Positions 1 to 9,448 of a stretch of DNA of 64,000 bases are shown here, in pieces. The DNA lies in the NCBI RefSeq assembly GCF_000152965.1, contig NZ_CH902583.1, positions 3,844,119-3,908,118 of the forward strand, written 5' to 3'. This stretch comes from Roseobacter sp. MED193. GTDB taxonomy: Bacteria > Pseudomonadota > Alphaproteobacteria > Rhodobacterales > Rhodobacteraceae. The stretch's first letter is position 1; the number at the start of each line of letters is the position of its first letter. The translations under genes and the position numbers were made by a program. The notes under the pieces were generated by a model. It worked only from the letters and a program-made list of their open reading frames with translations, did not search any database and had not been told where the DNA came from.

Positions 1-689
1 ATCCCAAAGAAGGTGGAGAGGACCAGGGAGGTGCCAACCACAAGGGTGTTGCCGCTCATCGCGGCAGGGGCCGAGAGCCCCACGGCAACCATGGATAGGG
101 CAAAGGCAGGCAGTAACTGGGCAAAGGAGTTATGCGCGGTCATGTCAAACGCGCCGCCCTCTGCCAGAACACGGCCCAGGAAATGCCCAATCAGGCGAAA
201 GGCCCAGAGGCCAACCATCAAGAAGGCAACCATGGCTGCTGGGAACAAATATTCAACCACGCTCCATAGCTGCGGCACAAAGACCAGTCCGACAATGAAG
301 CCACCATTGATGGTCATTGCAGTGGCCAGTGGTCCGGCCAGAAGGGTGGTTTCAGCATTGCTCTGGCGCAGCTTTTCATAGTCCTCCGTATGTTTGAACC
401 GGGACAAGGCGGCAAAATTCCAGATCAGCATCTTGACGTTCAGGAAGACAAAGAAGGCAATACCGACCATGGCGATCACCACGGCGGCCTTCATAGGCGT
501 GCTGCCATTGGCCAGCACCGCCATCAGGTCTTCAAAGACGGGGACCGGCTGGCCGGGGTGGGGGACCCAGAACATCAGATACATGAAAAAGGTGACGGCA
601 AGGCCCCCCGCGCCAAGGGAGGCGAGAAAGTAGAGCGGAGAGTAGCTCTGGTCTGCGGCGGGGCCAGCAGGGGCGATAGATTCGGTCAT
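1..689 (-). CDS. Multi-pass membrane protein, C-terminus cut by window edge
   Basis: The reading frame starts with an ATG at 687-689 and runs off the left edge after 229 codons. After a short polar N-terminus (MTESIAPAG) come at least five hydrophobic stretches: about residues 18-40, 62-84, 110-132, 140-165 and 185-210, with a sixth starting at the edge. Short soluble loops such as RFKHTEDYEKLRQSN lie between them. There is no signal peptide cleavage site or catalytic motif, so it is an inner-membrane protein of unknown role. I have a memory of similar Rhodobacteraceae proteins being named TsoR family, but cannot verify this. The upstream region holds an ATTC-N8-GAAT inverted repeat, so it is probably its own transcription unit. 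It lies downstream of the ABC operon terminator on the same strand. Confidence 0.75.
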   Translation of the reverse strand, partial: MTESIAPAGPAADQSYSPLYFLASLGAGGLAVTFFMYLMFWVPHPGQPVPVFEDLMAVLANGSTPMKAAVVIAMVGIAFFVFLNVKMLIWNFAALSRFKHTEDYEKLRQSNAETTLLAGPLATAMTINGGFIVGLVFVPQLWSVVEYLFPAAMVAFLMVGLWAFRLIGHFLGRVLAEGGAFDMTAHNSFAQLLPAFALSMVAVGLSAPAAMSGNTLVVGTSLVLSTFFG

Positions 690-713
690 CGGCCTATTCC
701 TAACGTGAAAATA

Positions 714-733
714 ACATTCTGATTTTGGAATAT
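714..733. promoter_or_regulatory. Candidate operator: ATTC-N8-GAAT inverted repeat
   Basis: ATTC (716-719) and GAAT (728-731) form an inverted repeat with an 8-base AT-rich spacer; the match extends partly outwards. It lies 25-45 bases upstream of the start of the membrane protein gene at 689, where a promoter would be. Its shape is like ArsR/SmtB-type operators, which is inference only. Confidence 0.3.
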
Positions 734-762
734 TAAACATGCTAAAAGTGGAATGTATAGGT

Positions 763-800
763 CCAAAACGACGCAGGCCCGCGCAAACTGCACGGGCCTG
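763..800 (-). terminator. Rho-independent terminator of the ABC operon
   Basis: CAGGCCCG (774-781) and CGGGCCTG (793-800) form an 8-bp perfect stem, followed on the minus strand by a CGTCGTTTT tail. It lies about 30 bases past the stop of the ATPase gene and would end the ABC importer transcript. Confidence 0.75.
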
Positions 801-830
801 AGAGACTTTAAAAGGAACTAATGAGCGGGA

Positions 831-2468
831 TCAGTTGCCAGCGCTCTCCATTTTACGGTTGGCAATTACCTCTTCCAGCCAGCCAAGACGCATCTCTGGA
901 ACGGAGCTGAGCAACAGATCGGTATAGTCATCAAAGGGTGGGCTCAGCACCTGATTTTTGCCGCCATAGCGCTGCACCTTGCCCTGATACATCACGGCAA
1001 TTGAGTCGGAGATCGCACGCACTGTTGCCAGATCATGGGTGATGAAAAGGAAGGCAACATCCTCGATCTTTTGCAACTGCAACAGAAGCTTGAGAATGCC
1101 GTCAGCAACCAGTGGGTCAAGCGCCGAGGTGACTTCATCGCAGATGATCATCTTGGGTTTGGCGGCCAGGGCACGGGCGATGCAGACACGCTGCTTTTGC
1201 CCCCCTGACAGTTCGGCCGGGTAGCGGTCGATGAAGTCCTCTCCCAGTTCGATCTCGTCCAGAAGTTCGATGATCCGCTTGCGCTTCTCTTCGCCCTTCA
1301 TGCCAAAGTAAAACTCCAGCGGACGGCCGATGATGGTTCCTACGGTTTGGCGAGGGTTCATCGCCACATCCGCCATCTGGTAAATCATCTGCAGCTCGCG
1401 CAGATCTTCTGGCGACCGCCCTGCCAGATCTGGGGTGAGCGTCCGCCCGGCAAACTCTATCTCGCCTTCGCGTGGGGGCAAAAGGCCAGTAATAACACGG
1501 GCGAGTGTGGACTTCCCGGAACCGGATTCCCCCACCACAGCCAATGTCTGCCCAGGGTAGAGATCCACATTCACATTGTGCAAAACGTCGAACTGCGTGC
1601 CCTTATACCGTGCTGTGATATTGCGAACACTCAGCACCGGATCGCCATTTGGGGCTTTTTCCTCATGATCGATCGAGCGGACCGAAACAAGCGCCTGAGT
1701 ATACTCTTCCTGCGGGTGGTTGATGATCTGATCAACCGGCCCGTATTCGACCATATTGCCGTGTCGCAGAACCATGATATCATCGCTGACCTGGGCCACA
1801 ACGGCCAGATCATGGGTAATATACAACGCAGCCACACCTGTGTCGCGAATGGCTTCCTTTATCGCCATCAGAACATCGATCTGCGTGGTCACATCCAGAG
1901 CTGTTGTTGGTTCGTCAAAAACCACCAGGTCGGGCTCTGGGCAAAGCGCCAGCGCGGTCATGCAACGCTGAAGCTGCCCTCCCGAGACCTGATGCGGAAA
2001 TCGGTCACCAATGTTTTGCGGATCCGGCAGGCCAAGCTTTTCAAAGAGCACGCGGGCACGGTCTTCGGCTTCTTTGCGGCTGAACTTTTTCTGCTCAACT
2101 GCTGCCTCAACCACCTGATCAATGATCTTTTTGGCAGGGTTGAAAGACGCCGCTGCGGATTGGGAGACATATGTCACTTCACCGCCGCGCAGCTTGCGGA
2201 TATCGCCAATGCTGGACTGCATGATGTCGCGGCCATTGACCCAGACTTCACCGCCGGTGATTTTGACGCCGCCTCGGCCATAGGCCATGGAGGCCAGGCC
2301 GATGGTGGATTTACCGGCACCGGATTCCCCGATGAGGCCCAGCACCTTGCCCTTTTGGACGTCAAAATCCACCCCATGCACGATATCGATGTCATGGGGT
2401 TTCTCACCCGGAGGATAGACCGTGGCGCCAATTTTCAGGCCGCGTACTTTTAGCAAAGGTTCGCTCAT
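831..2468 (-). CDS. ABC transporter, fused double ATP-binding protein (peptide/nickel importer type)
   Basis: This 545-residue protein holds two complete ABC ATPase domains in tandem, like DppD and DppF fused (YejF-type). Domain 1 shows Walker A GESGAGKS near residue 49, signature VSGGQLQR and Walker B VVFDEPTTALD. Domain 2 shows Walker A GESGSGKS near residue 317, signature LSGGQKQR and IICDEVTSALD. It should energise import of a peptide-like solute through the two permeases encoded upstream. I chose the ATG at 2466-2468 (MSEPLLKVRG) because it overlaps the permease stop as ATGA, a translational coupling arrangement. An in-frame start 14 codons upstream lies inside the permease gene. The substrate cannot be read from the sequence. 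Confidence 0.93.
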   Translation of the reverse strand: MSEPLLKVRGLKIGATVYPPGEKPHDIDIVHGVDFDVQKGKVLGLIGESGAGKSTIGLASMAYGRGGVKITGGEVWVNGRDIMQSSIGDIRKLRGGEVTYVSQSAAASFNPAKKIIDQVVEAAVEQKKFSRKEAEDRARVLFEKLGLPDPQNIGDRFPHQVSGGQLQRCMTALALCPEPDLVVFDEPTTALDVTTQIDVLMAIKEAIRDTGVAALYITHDLAVVAQVSDDIMVLRHGNMVEYGPVDQIINHPQEEYTQALVSVRSIDHEEKAPNGDPVLSVRNITARYKGTQFDVLHNVNVDLYPGQTLAVVGESGSGKSTLARVITGLLPPREGEIEFAGRTLTPDLAGRSPEDLRELQMIYQMADVAMNPRQTVGTIIGRPLEFYFGMKGEEKRKRIIELLDEIELGEDFIDRYPAELSGGQKQRVCIARALAAKPKMIICDEVTSALDPLVADGILKLLLQLQKIEDVAFLFITHDLATVRAISDSIAVMYQGKVQRYGGKNQVLSPPFDDYTDLLLSSVPEMRLGWLEEVIANRKMESAGN

Positions 2469-3322
2469 CCGCGGCCTCCTTTCAGCGATGTAGTCCGGTT
2501 CAGCACCCAATCAGCCACCAGGTTGACCGAAATGGCCAGTGTGGCGATCGCAAAGGCAGGCATCAGAGCCGCAGGTATGCCGTATACGATGCCATCTTTG
2601 TTTTCCTTCACGATACCGCCCCAGTCAGCTTCGGGGGGTTGAATGCCCAGTCCGAGGAAAGAAAGGGTCGAGACAAAGAGAACCATAAAGATGAACCGCA
2701 GGCCCATTTCCGCCACCAGAGGAGACAGGGCATTAGGCAGGATCTCACGGAAGATGATCCAGGCGGTTTTTTCGCCACGCAGGCGGGCCGCTTCGACATA
2801 GTCCATGACTTCGATATCTACCGCAACAGCACGGGCCAGGCGGTAGACGCGGGTTGAATCCAGCAACCCCATGACAAGGATCAGTACCGGTACGGTCACC
2901 GGCATAACCGAGAGCACCACCAGAGCAAAAATCAGTGTTGGGATCGACATTACCAGGTCGACAAACCGCGAGAGCACCTGATCCACCCAGCCACCGGCCA
3001 CGGCGGCAAAGAAGCCAAGCACTGAGCCGAGGGTAAAGGAGAGGATGGTCGCCGCAGTGGCGATAAAGATGGTCGTGCGTCCGCCGTAGATCATTCGGCT
3101 GAGCAGGTCGCGGCCGATATTGTCAGTGCCAAGCCAGTAGTTGGCTTCGGTGACACCATCAGGTGCGATGCCCAGCATGATCTCGATCCGGGAGGTCTCC
3201 CAGACATCACCGACCACTTCGGCCATGCCATAGGGGGCGATCAGAGGCGCAAAAAGTGCTGCCAGAAAGTAGAGGGCCGTGAAGAACAACCCGATCATAG
3301 CGGAGATAGGGATATTCTTCAT
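2465..3322 (-). CDS. ABC transporter permease, DppC type
   Basis: The 285-residue inner-membrane permease has a hydrophobic N-terminal segment (residues 7-30), a periplasmic segment containing YWLGTDNIGRDLLSRM, which is typical of DppC/OppC proteins, and five further membrane segments. The cytoplasmic EAARLRGEKTAWIIFREI stretch is the EAA loop that docks on the ATPase. It overlaps the preceding permease gene by four bases (3319-3322) and the ATPase gene by ATGA (2465-2468), so the three are read as one operon. It forms the translocation channel with the DppB-like protein. Confidence 0.92.
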   Translation of the reverse strand: MKNIPISAMIGLFFTALYFLAALFAPLIAPYGMAEVVGDVWETSRIEIMLGIAPDGVTEANYWLGTDNIGRDLLSRMIYGGRTTIFIATAATILSFTLGSVLGFFAAVAGGWVDQVLSRFVDLVMSIPTLIFALVVLSVMPVTVPVLILVMGLLDSTRVYRLARAVAVDIEVMDYVEAARLRGEKTAWIIFREILPNALSPLVAEMGLRFIFMVLFVSTLSFLGLGIQPPEADWGGIVKENKDGIVYGIPAALMPAFAIATLAISVNLVADWVLNRTTSLKGGRG

Positions 3323-4275
3323 TTTGGGTGCCTCAGACGGGGGTTCGACAGAATGGCCACAATATCAGCCACCATGTTGAGACCGATATAGACCGCGGCA
3401 AAGATCAGACCACAGGCCTGCACAACTGGCACGTCACGTTTGGAAACGTGGTCGACCAGATACTGGCCCATGCCGGGGTAGACAAAGACGACCTCGATCA
3501 CCACGACGCCCACAACCAAATAGGCGAGGTTGAGCATCACAACATTGACGATGGGCGCGATGGCATTGGGGAAGGCGTGACGAAAGATCACCTGAAAGCC
3601 ATTGAGGCCTTTCAGTTCAGCGGTCTCAATATAAGCCGATTGCATCACATTCAGGATTGCCGCGCGGGTCATACGCATCATATGGGCCAGAACCACGAGG
3701 GTCAGCACCGCGACGGGCAGGGCAATGGCGCTGAGCTTGTCGCCCAGGGTCATGCTGTCATTGATCATCGCCACCGAGGGGAACCAGCGCAGTTTCACCG
3801 CGATTAGATACATCAGCACATAGCCGATGAGGAATTCTGGGATAGAGATAGAAGCAAGGGTGACAGCCGAGATCAGCTTGTCAGGCCAGCGATCTTTGAA
3901 CCGCACGGCCAAAAGGCCCAGGAAGATAGCCAGTGGCACCGCGATGATCGCAGCCCAGAAGGCCAGGAACAGGGTATTGGACAGGCGTTTGGCTATGCTT
4001 TCGGTAATATCGGCGCCACTGGTCAGAGCAGTGCCCAGATCGCCGGTCATCGCACCGCCGAGCCATTGAATATAGCGCTGGAGTGGAGGGTCGTTTAACC
4101 CCAGCTCTGCGCGCAGGTTTGCCAGCGCTTCCGGGGTGGCCGACTGGCCGAGGATCGACTGCGCGACATCACCCGGCAGGATCATCGTGCCGACAAAAAT
4201 TAGGCCGGAGACGAGAAGAAGCAGGATGAGGCCCAGCGCAATGCGCTGAGCCAATAGTTTAACAATGAGAGGCAT
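3319..4275 (-). CDS. ABC transporter permease, DppB type
   Basis: The 318-residue protein has a first membrane helix at residues 10-31 (LGLILLLLVSGLIFVGTMIL), a periplasmic region with LGLNDPPLQRYIQWL, and five more helices. The sequence YIETAELKGLNGFQVIFRHA is the EAA loop of the DppB/OppB family, and the C-terminus carries VVVIEVVFVYPGMGQYLVDHV, typical of these permeases. It starts one base before the binding-protein stop (4277) and overlaps the next permease gene. Together with that gene it forms the membrane pore of a peptide-type importer. Confidence 0.92.
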   Translation of the reverse strand: MPLIVKLLAQRIALGLILLLLVSGLIFVGTMILPGDVAQSILGQSATPEALANLRAELGLNDPPLQRYIQWLGGAMTGDLGTALTSGADITESIAKRLSNTLFLAFWAAIIAVPLAIFLGLLAVRFKDRWPDKLISAVTLASISIPEFLIGYVLMYLIAVKLRWFPSVAMINDSMTLGDKLSAIALPVAVLTLVVLAHMMRMTRAAILNVMQSAYIETAELKGLNGFQVIFRHAFPNAIAPIVNVVMLNLAYLVVGVVVIEVVFVYPGMGQYLVDHVSKRDVPVVQACGLIFAAVYIGLNMVADIVAILSNPRLRHPK

Positions 4276-4276
4276 C

Positions 4277-5859
4277 TTATGCCTTCACCCACATTCTGAG
4301 AGGAGCGTAGCTGTTCATCAACGCAAAGCCTTTTGCGTTTTCGACCCAGCCATCCAGACGATCCGATGTCGCATCAACAAAATCGTTGAACATTGGGCAG
4401 ATCAGGCCACCTTCGTCGCGCTGAATTTCACCCATGTCTGCATACATCTGGGTCCGCTTCGCTGTGTCGAGTTCGGCGCGGGCGGCCAGCAGCAGCTGGT
4501 CGAACTGCGCGTTGTTGAAACGGGTATCGTTCCAGTCAGCTGTGGATAGGTAGGCTGTGGTGTACATCTGGTCCTGTGTTGGACGGCCACCCCAGTAGCT
4601 GGTGCAGAAGGGTTGCTTGTTCCAAACTTCAGACCAGTAGCCGTCGTTAGGCTCACGCTTGACGTTCAGGTTGATGCCGGCAGAGGCACAGGACTGCTGG
4701 AACAGCGCCGAAGCATCTGGTGCGCCAGGGAAGGAGTTATCCGAGGTGCGCAGCAAAATTTCACCTTCATGGCCAGATTTCTTCAGTGATGCATCGCCTT
4801 TTCAGGGTCGTACTCACGCTGTTCAACGGCGGTGAACATTGGGTAAGAGGAGTTGATCGGGCTGTCGTTACCAATCGAGCCATAGCCGTTCAGAACCTTG
4901 TCGACCATTTCTTGGCGGTTGATGCCGTATTTCAGCGCCATCCGCACGTCTTTGTTGTCAAACGGCGCGGTGTTGGCGTGCATGATGAACACGTAGTGAC
5001 CAGGACCGGAAGTCGAGTGCACAGTGATATTGGGCGCCCGGTCAACCAGCTTGGCGGTACGTGGGGGCACCCGGTCGATCAGATCCACCTGGCCGGACTG
5101 CAGGGCAGCAACACGGGCGGTGTTATCGTTGATCACGATCAGTTCGATGGTTTCGGCATGGCCGATATCGCCCCAGTAGTTGGGGTTCTTTTCAGCCACG
5201 ATGCGCACACCCATATCAACATCTTTGATGATATAAGGGCCAGTACCGATTGCAGCAGCCGGATCATCCATGCCGCCGCCGGGCTGGATCACCAGGTGAT
5301 AGTCCGCCATCAGGTAGGGAAGGTCAGCGTTCGGTGTTTCCAGCTCAATAGAGACAGTGTCGCCTTCGGTGGAAATGTTCTTGATGCCACGCATAATGCC
5401 AAGCGCACCGGATTTGGTGTCTTCGCCAGAGTGACGCTCAAGCGTCTTTGCGACATCTTCTGCAGTAACGGATTGGCCGTTGGAGAAGGTGATGCCCTTG
5501 CGGATTTTGAAGGTCCAGACCTTGGCATCTGCTGAAGCTTCATAGCTTTCGGCAACCTTGCCGTCCAGGCCCCCATCGTCGTTCAGTTCAACCAGGGCTT
5601 CGCCCCACAGGCGCACCAGCATTAGGGTGACCTGGTTGGTGGACAGTGCTGGATCCAGGCTGTCGGTGGTGCTGCCGCCCTGCAGGCCGATACGCATAGT
5701 ACCACCTTTTTGTGGACCAGCGGCGCGCGCCTCGGTGGTCAGCAATGTGCCCGCTGCTGCGGCGCTGAAGCCCAGAGCTGCGGCTTTTGCCATGAAATCG
5801 CGGCGGCTCAGTTTGCCGACAACGGCATGGCGCGCCAGATAATGAAGGTGATCGTTCAT
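4277..5859 (-). pseudogene. ABC transporter substrate-binding protein (SBP family 5), broken by a one-base deletion
   Basis: Translation from 5859 gives 358 residues starting MNDHLHYLARHAVVGKLSRR, a twin-arginine (Tat) signal with SRRDFM and cleavage near TEARA. It stops early at 4783 after EYDPEKAMHH. The frame that continues (LKKSGHEGEILLRTSDN and onward to MWVKA, stop at 4277) is the expected C-terminal part of a family 5 peptide-binding protein. Adding one base between AAGGC and GATGCATCA (near 4800) restores EYDPEKA-DASLKKSGHE and a protein of about 527 residues. Both sides are otherwise well preserved, so this is a recent frameshift or a sequencing error. The protein would bind the solute in the periplasm for the permeases encoded just downstream. 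An internal ATG at 4756 probably does not mark a separate gene. Confidence 0.85.
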
Positions 5860-6378
5860 CGATGTCTCCCAGTTTTAGTTCCTGCAGCTTGCAATCACGG
5901 TCTGCGATCTCGGCAGCTTATTTTTTGTATGATGCGCCAAGATTTGCGCATTTGTCGCGACCTCGCAAGCTTTAAAAACGACACGCCAGGTCTGACGAAA
6001 CTTCTGCAAAGCCCCGAAATCCGATTGGTGTCGCCTTCTCAAGGTGTCATGCCGCATTTGTGAGGTAAACCGACATTTGCCCCCTATTTTTCCTAACTGA
6101 TTACTTTTGGGGTTTTTGTGACGTCATGAGGAAATTTTTGTTTCTACAGCCGAGAGACGGATATTTTTGCTCTCAGAAATGAAGAGAATCCATGACCGTT
6201 ATCCGATCATTCGGGGGAGAGTCGGCCGTTTGCGACATCAAGGTTTGTCTTGGCAATTTGCAGTGTGAACTCCAGCAGGGGCTGGATATGATCCAGGGGC
6301 CAACAAGAGCCAGAATGGCATCAGAGGGTAGGCCCTGGCGGGTAGAGAAAGACAGCAGATTAGGCGCAGGTGGCAGGG
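5860..6378. other. Intergenic region upstream of the ABC operon; no gene supported
   Basis: About 520 bases between the binding-protein start and the dtd stop. Short open frames exist on both strands (for example 5875-6057 minus, 6192-6410 plus) but have no ribosome-binding site or recognisable composition, and the second runs into dtd. The part near 6060-6180 is AT-rich and holds a TGACGTCA palindrome (about 6119-6126). The ABC operon promoter must lie in the first part of this stretch, but I cannot place it confidently. Confidence 0.5.
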
Positions 6379-6825
6379 TCAGCGCTCAGCGCTGTCCATC
6401 CAGATGGTGACCGGCCCGTCATTCAGCAACCTGACCTGCATATCGGCGCCAAAGGATCCCCGTTGCACCACAAGGCCCTGAGCCTCTAACTGATCCGCAA
6501 AGTAAGTATAAAGCGCCTCCCCCTGGGCTGGAGGGGCGGCGGTTGAGAACCCTGGGCGATTGCCACGATGGGTGTCAGCGGCCAGGGTGAATTGGCTAAT
6601 TACCAGGACCGCGCCAGAGGTGTCGCTGACCGAGCGGTTCATTTTGCCTGCCTCATCTTTGAAAATGCGCAGTTTAGCGATTTTCTTTACCAGATAGTCG
6701 GCCTGCGTTTGGTCATCTCCCTGCATGGCGCAGATCAACACCAGCAGGCCGGCTTTGATCTCACCGATGACCTGTTGGTCGACAGTGACCGAAGCTTCGG
6801 TAACTCGTTGAATAACCGCGCGCAT
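6379..6825 (-). CDS. dtd: D-aminoacyl-tRNA deacylase
   Basis: The 148-residue protein starts [16 protein letters not shown], the family signature, and contains [17 protein letters not shown] (the SQFTL catalytic Thr motif) and a C-terminal [11 protein letters not shown] with the conserved Gly-Pro. It hydrolyses D-amino acids mischarged onto tRNA in the cytoplasm. The length matches the family (about 145-150). I chose the ATG at 6823-6825 because the family begins at this residue; a longer in-frame extension runs to 6960 but overlaps the nitroreductase gene. It lies 49 bases downstream of the nitroreductase gene and is probably co-transcribed with it. Confidence 0.96.
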   Translation of the reverse strand: MRAVIQRVTEASVTVDQQVIGEIKAGLLVLICAMQGDDQTQADYLVKKIAKLRIFKDEAGKMNRSVSDTSGAVLVISQFTLAADTHRGNRPGFSTAAPPAQGEALYTYFADQLEAQGLVVQRGSFGADMQVRLLNDGPVTIWMDSAER

Positions 6826-6874
6826 GAGGAGTGCCTCTCGAAAAAATGGGGTTCGTATTGTTGGGGCGCCAGCA

Positions 6875-7561
6875 CTAGCCGCGAAATTCGGTAAACTCCG
6901 GCAATGGAGCACGGCTGGTGCGAAATTTATTGGCGGGGTGGTCAGGATCGCCGTAACCAAAGGAAATGGCGCAGAGGATCTGACGATCTAACGGGATTTC
7001 CAGCATCTCGTGCAGCAAGGGCGCATAGGAGGCGACAGCAGCCTGCGGGATGGTTGCAACTCCAGCGGCTTGGGCCGCAAGGGTAAAGCCGGCCACAAAT
7101 CCACCACAGTCCATGGCCCCATAGCCGCCAAGTTCCACAGGTGTAGACAAGATTGCACAATGGGGCGCGCCAAAGAGAGAGAAATTTTCCATCATCTGAC
7201 GCTCTGATGCAGCGCGATCGCCCTTTTGTACGCCCACTGCCTGATAGAGCGCCCAACCGCATTTGCGGCGGCGAGTTTGGTACTCGTTCTCGTAAGAGGT
7301 TGGAAAAGCAAGGTCAGGGCTATGCCCCCCACTTGCTGCCGCGGCCTCCAGCGCGTGCCGCAGGCGATCGGTTTCATCGCCGCTGGTGATCGTAAGCTTC
7401 CAGGGCTGGGCATTGCACCACGAAGGCACTTTTTGTGCGCAGGTTAGTATTTCTTCGATGACCTCATTTGGCAGCCTGTCAGGCAAGAAGGCACGACAGC
7501 TATGACGCGCAGTGAACAGAGAGTGCAGTTCAGCCAGGGATGGGGTCTGGGGGTCGGTCAT
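6875..7561 (-). CDS. Nitroreductase family protein
   Basis: The 228-residue flavoprotein begins [16 protein letters not shown]. The segment [22 protein letters not shown] is the FMN phosphate-binding start of the nitroreductase fold, followed by [20 protein letters not shown] (the usual PSxxNxQPW site), and a C-terminal [19 protein letters not shown]. It should reduce nitro or quinone compounds with NAD(P)H and FMN in the cytoplasm; the true substrate is unknown. The open frame extends upstream to 7972 but that part overlaps the zinc-ribbon gene and looks non-coding. I chose the ATG at 7559-7561 on family alignment. It probably forms an operon with dtd. Confidence 0.9.
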   Translation of the reverse strand: MTDPQTPSLAELHSLFTARHSCRAFLPDRLPNEVIEEILTCAQKVPSWCNAQPWKLTITSGDETDRLRHALEAAAASGGHSPDLAFPTSYENEYQTRRRKCGWALYQAVGVQKGDRAASERQMMENFSLFGAPHCAILSTPVELGGYGAMDCGGFVAGFTLAAQAAGVATIPQAAVASYAPLLHEMLEIPLDRQILCAISFGYGDPDHPANKFRTSRAPLPEFTEFRG

Positions 7562-7718
7562 ATCGGTGAATCCTATGAACAAAATCAGGTCGGTGAGCCG
7601 GAGGCGCGCAATTTGGCTACAGATCTGCATCCTCGGAACCTTAGCCTGTGAATGGGCCTTCTGCGCAGCCAGTCGATCTGAAACGCAAAGAGTGACGGAG
7701 AGGCACTTGAAAACACGT

Positions 7719-8858
7719 TTAGCTCTGGCCACCGAAATAGGCCGCAAGCCCCAGGGCCACCAATCCCAGCCCCACCGCCGCAGCAATCTTCCAGGCAGAG
7801 TAAGGCCGCTCCCCTTGGACACGCCCGCTTTGGCCGTTAACCACAAATCGGTAGGTCTTACCGCGATATTTGTAGGCAGCCAACCAGACCGGCAGCAGTA
7901 CATGCTTAAAGGTGATGTCCGACAATTGAGTGTCGATCTGCGAAATGCGTTGGCGGTCTCCGCCAATGTCAAAGCGCACGTCCCGCTCGATCACTCGATC
8001 CATATGGGCCTGAGCCTCGCGAAACCCCTCTTCCAGGTCAATCGCATAGGCCTCGGCGCGAAAACCAGCAAGGAATTGGGGCTGATAGGGGGCTAACGCA
8101 GAGAGATCCCAGGGTTCCAGCGCATCAGTGTAACGCTTGGGAAGGCTCTTGGAGGCCAGCACCAGAACATCATCAAAGAAACGACGTACCCGCCCCGATA
8201 CAGGGGTCCAGCGGATCTTGGCGACCCGACGGTTTTCAGACTTGCCGTCAACCATTACGGTTTCTGTGACGTAATAGGTGGTGCCCCGTGATCCAGAATA
8301 GCGGCTCTGGCTGTCGGCATCATAGGTCCAGAAGGGAACATAGATTCCTTCCATCGCGCGGCCCTTGCGGGCATAGGCCTGCAGCCCATTGGGGGCAAAC
8401 CACAAGCGGCCGAGCCAGGCGCTCATGGCGTCATGGGCCGCGCGCTCTTCCAGTTGAAACGGCACCACGCCTTTGGGTTTGATGTGGCGGTTCTCACCCG
8501 TGTCAACCACCACAGGCGTCGCACAAAATGGGCATTCCAATGCGTGGGTCTCATTGGAGAACTCCACCTGTGCCGCACAGTTGGGGCAGCTCGAAACGCG
8601 GGTGACTTCCATCTCTGCCTCAGGCAGCTGATGCGACAGCGCAGCTTTGAAATCTAATTCCCGCAGGGCGCTGGCATGTTCTGACGTGTCGCGCAGAATC
8701 TGGCTGTGACCGCAATGGCCACAGGTCAGACTCCCTGCTGCGGGATCAAAACGGTAGTCTGCACCACATTGCTCGCAGGGGAACCGGTTTGTTTCCTGCG
8801 GCGTATCTAAAGGTATCTGAGATCTGGAATCTGGGGCAGGGGGAGGAATATCAGTCAC
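7719..8858 (-). CDS. TFIIB-type zinc-ribbon protein with C-terminal membrane helix
   Basis: The 379-residue protein (GTG start at 8856-8858) has two zinc-ribbon units: FPCEQCGADYRF with LTCGHCGHSQ (residues 27-58), and SCPNCAAQVEF with LECPFCATPVVVD (about residues 92-123). A region of about 200 residues with YVPFWTYDADSQSRYSGSRG and VLLPVWLAAYKYRGKTYRF follows; this is common in proteins often mislabelled as primosomal N' or helicase. A single membrane helix is at the C-terminus (about 358-377). The usual partners of this type (B. subtilis YdjG/YdjH) work with an SPFH protein at the membrane. Here the SPFH gene lies upstream on the same strand, separated by an opposed CZB gene. It is a likely member of the XpaC/TelA cluster. 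Confidence 0.75.
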   Translation of the reverse strand: MTDIPPPAPDSRSQIPLDTPQETNRFPCEQCGADYRFDPAAGSLTCGHCGHSQILRDTSEHASALRELDFKAALSHQLPEAEMEVTRVSSCPNCAAQVEFSNETHALECPFCATPVVVDTGENRHIKPKGVVPFQLEERAAHDAMSAWLGRLWFAPNGLQAYARKGRAMEGIYVPFWTYDADSQSRYSGSRGTTYYVTETVMVDGKSENRRVAKIRWTPVSGRVRRFFDDVLVLASKSLPKRYTDALEPWDLSALAPYQPQFLAGFRAEAYAIDLEEGFREAQAHMDRVIERDVRFDIGGDRQRISQIDTQLSDITFKHVLLPVWLAAYKYRGKTYRFVVNGQSGRVQGERPYSAWKIAAAVGLGLVALGLAAYFGGQS

Positions 8859-9082
8859 AAAATTTCCGAAATCTAGCTAAAGCGTTTGCCGGATTATAGC
8901 AGGCCATACTTAGGATGTCCTCTATGTTTAGGCGTGCCTGCACGAGAAAACCGAAGGGGCAATCGCAGCGCATTTTATGAATTTTTGGTCTCCGCGTTGA
9001 CGATTGTGGTCCTAAAGAAAAACGGTCTTTTAGGGTTTTGGCATCACTATCTGAGCGTCAACACTACCTGGAGTTTTTGTTA

Positions 9083-9448
9083 ATGTCCGACGACGGTTTT
9101 CGTGAAGAGATCACAGAGGCAATTCGTGCGCATGGTGCTTGGAAGCATCGGCTTCGGTCTGCCGCGATGAAAAATGAGACTGATTTGCCCGTTCAAGACA
9201 TCTGCCGCGATGACAGATGCCGATTTGGCAAATGGTTGGCGGGCGTTGCCCCGACTGAGCGCAGCCGGGCTCGGCTAGAGACCGTCAAGGCCCTGCACAG
9301 CGATTTTCATAAGAATGCGGGTATGATCGCCCAGAAAATCGCCGATGGAAACACCGCCGTGGCAATTGCCGCACTGGACAGCGAAATTTATAATGCCAAG
9401 AGTCAGCAGCTGACAGCTGCGCTTATGGAGTGGAAAGCGCAGGGCTGA
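9083..9448 (+). CDS. Stand-alone CZB (chemoreceptor zinc-binding) domain protein
   Basis: The 121-residue soluble protein consists almost only of a CZB domain: an N-terminal His in IRAHGAWKHRLR, a CRFGKWL motif (Cys ligand, as in the CxFGxW consensus), and LHSDFHKNAG with the paired His residues. CZB domains bind zinc and in diguanylate cyclases and chemoreceptors sense zinc or hypochlorous acid. This protein has no attached output domain, so how it signals is unknown. I chose the ATG at 9083 (MSDDGFREE); the open frame extends to 9038 without a better ribosome-binding site. It points opposite to its neighbours and sits between the SPFH and zinc-ribbon genes. Confidence 0.85.
   Translation: MSDDGFREEITEAIRAHGAWKHRLRSAAMKNETDLPVQDICRDDRCRFGKWLAGVAPTERSRARLETVKALHSDFHKNAGMIAQKIADGNTAVAIAALDSEIYNAKSQQLTAALMEWKAQG

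Noticed and set aside
1347..2453. 368-codon open frame on the plus strand opposite the ABC ATPase gene
   Set aside because: It is antisense to a gene with clear ATPase motifs; composition is that of a mirror frame in GC-rich DNA.
4277..4756. Separate gene for the C-terminal part of the ABC binding protein
   Set aside because: It lacks an N-terminal domain and a start signal and joins perfectly to the upstream frame after one base is added.
5875..6057. 60-codon open frame upstream of the ABC operon
   Set aside because: No ribosome-binding site, no recognisable protein features, lies in the promoter region.
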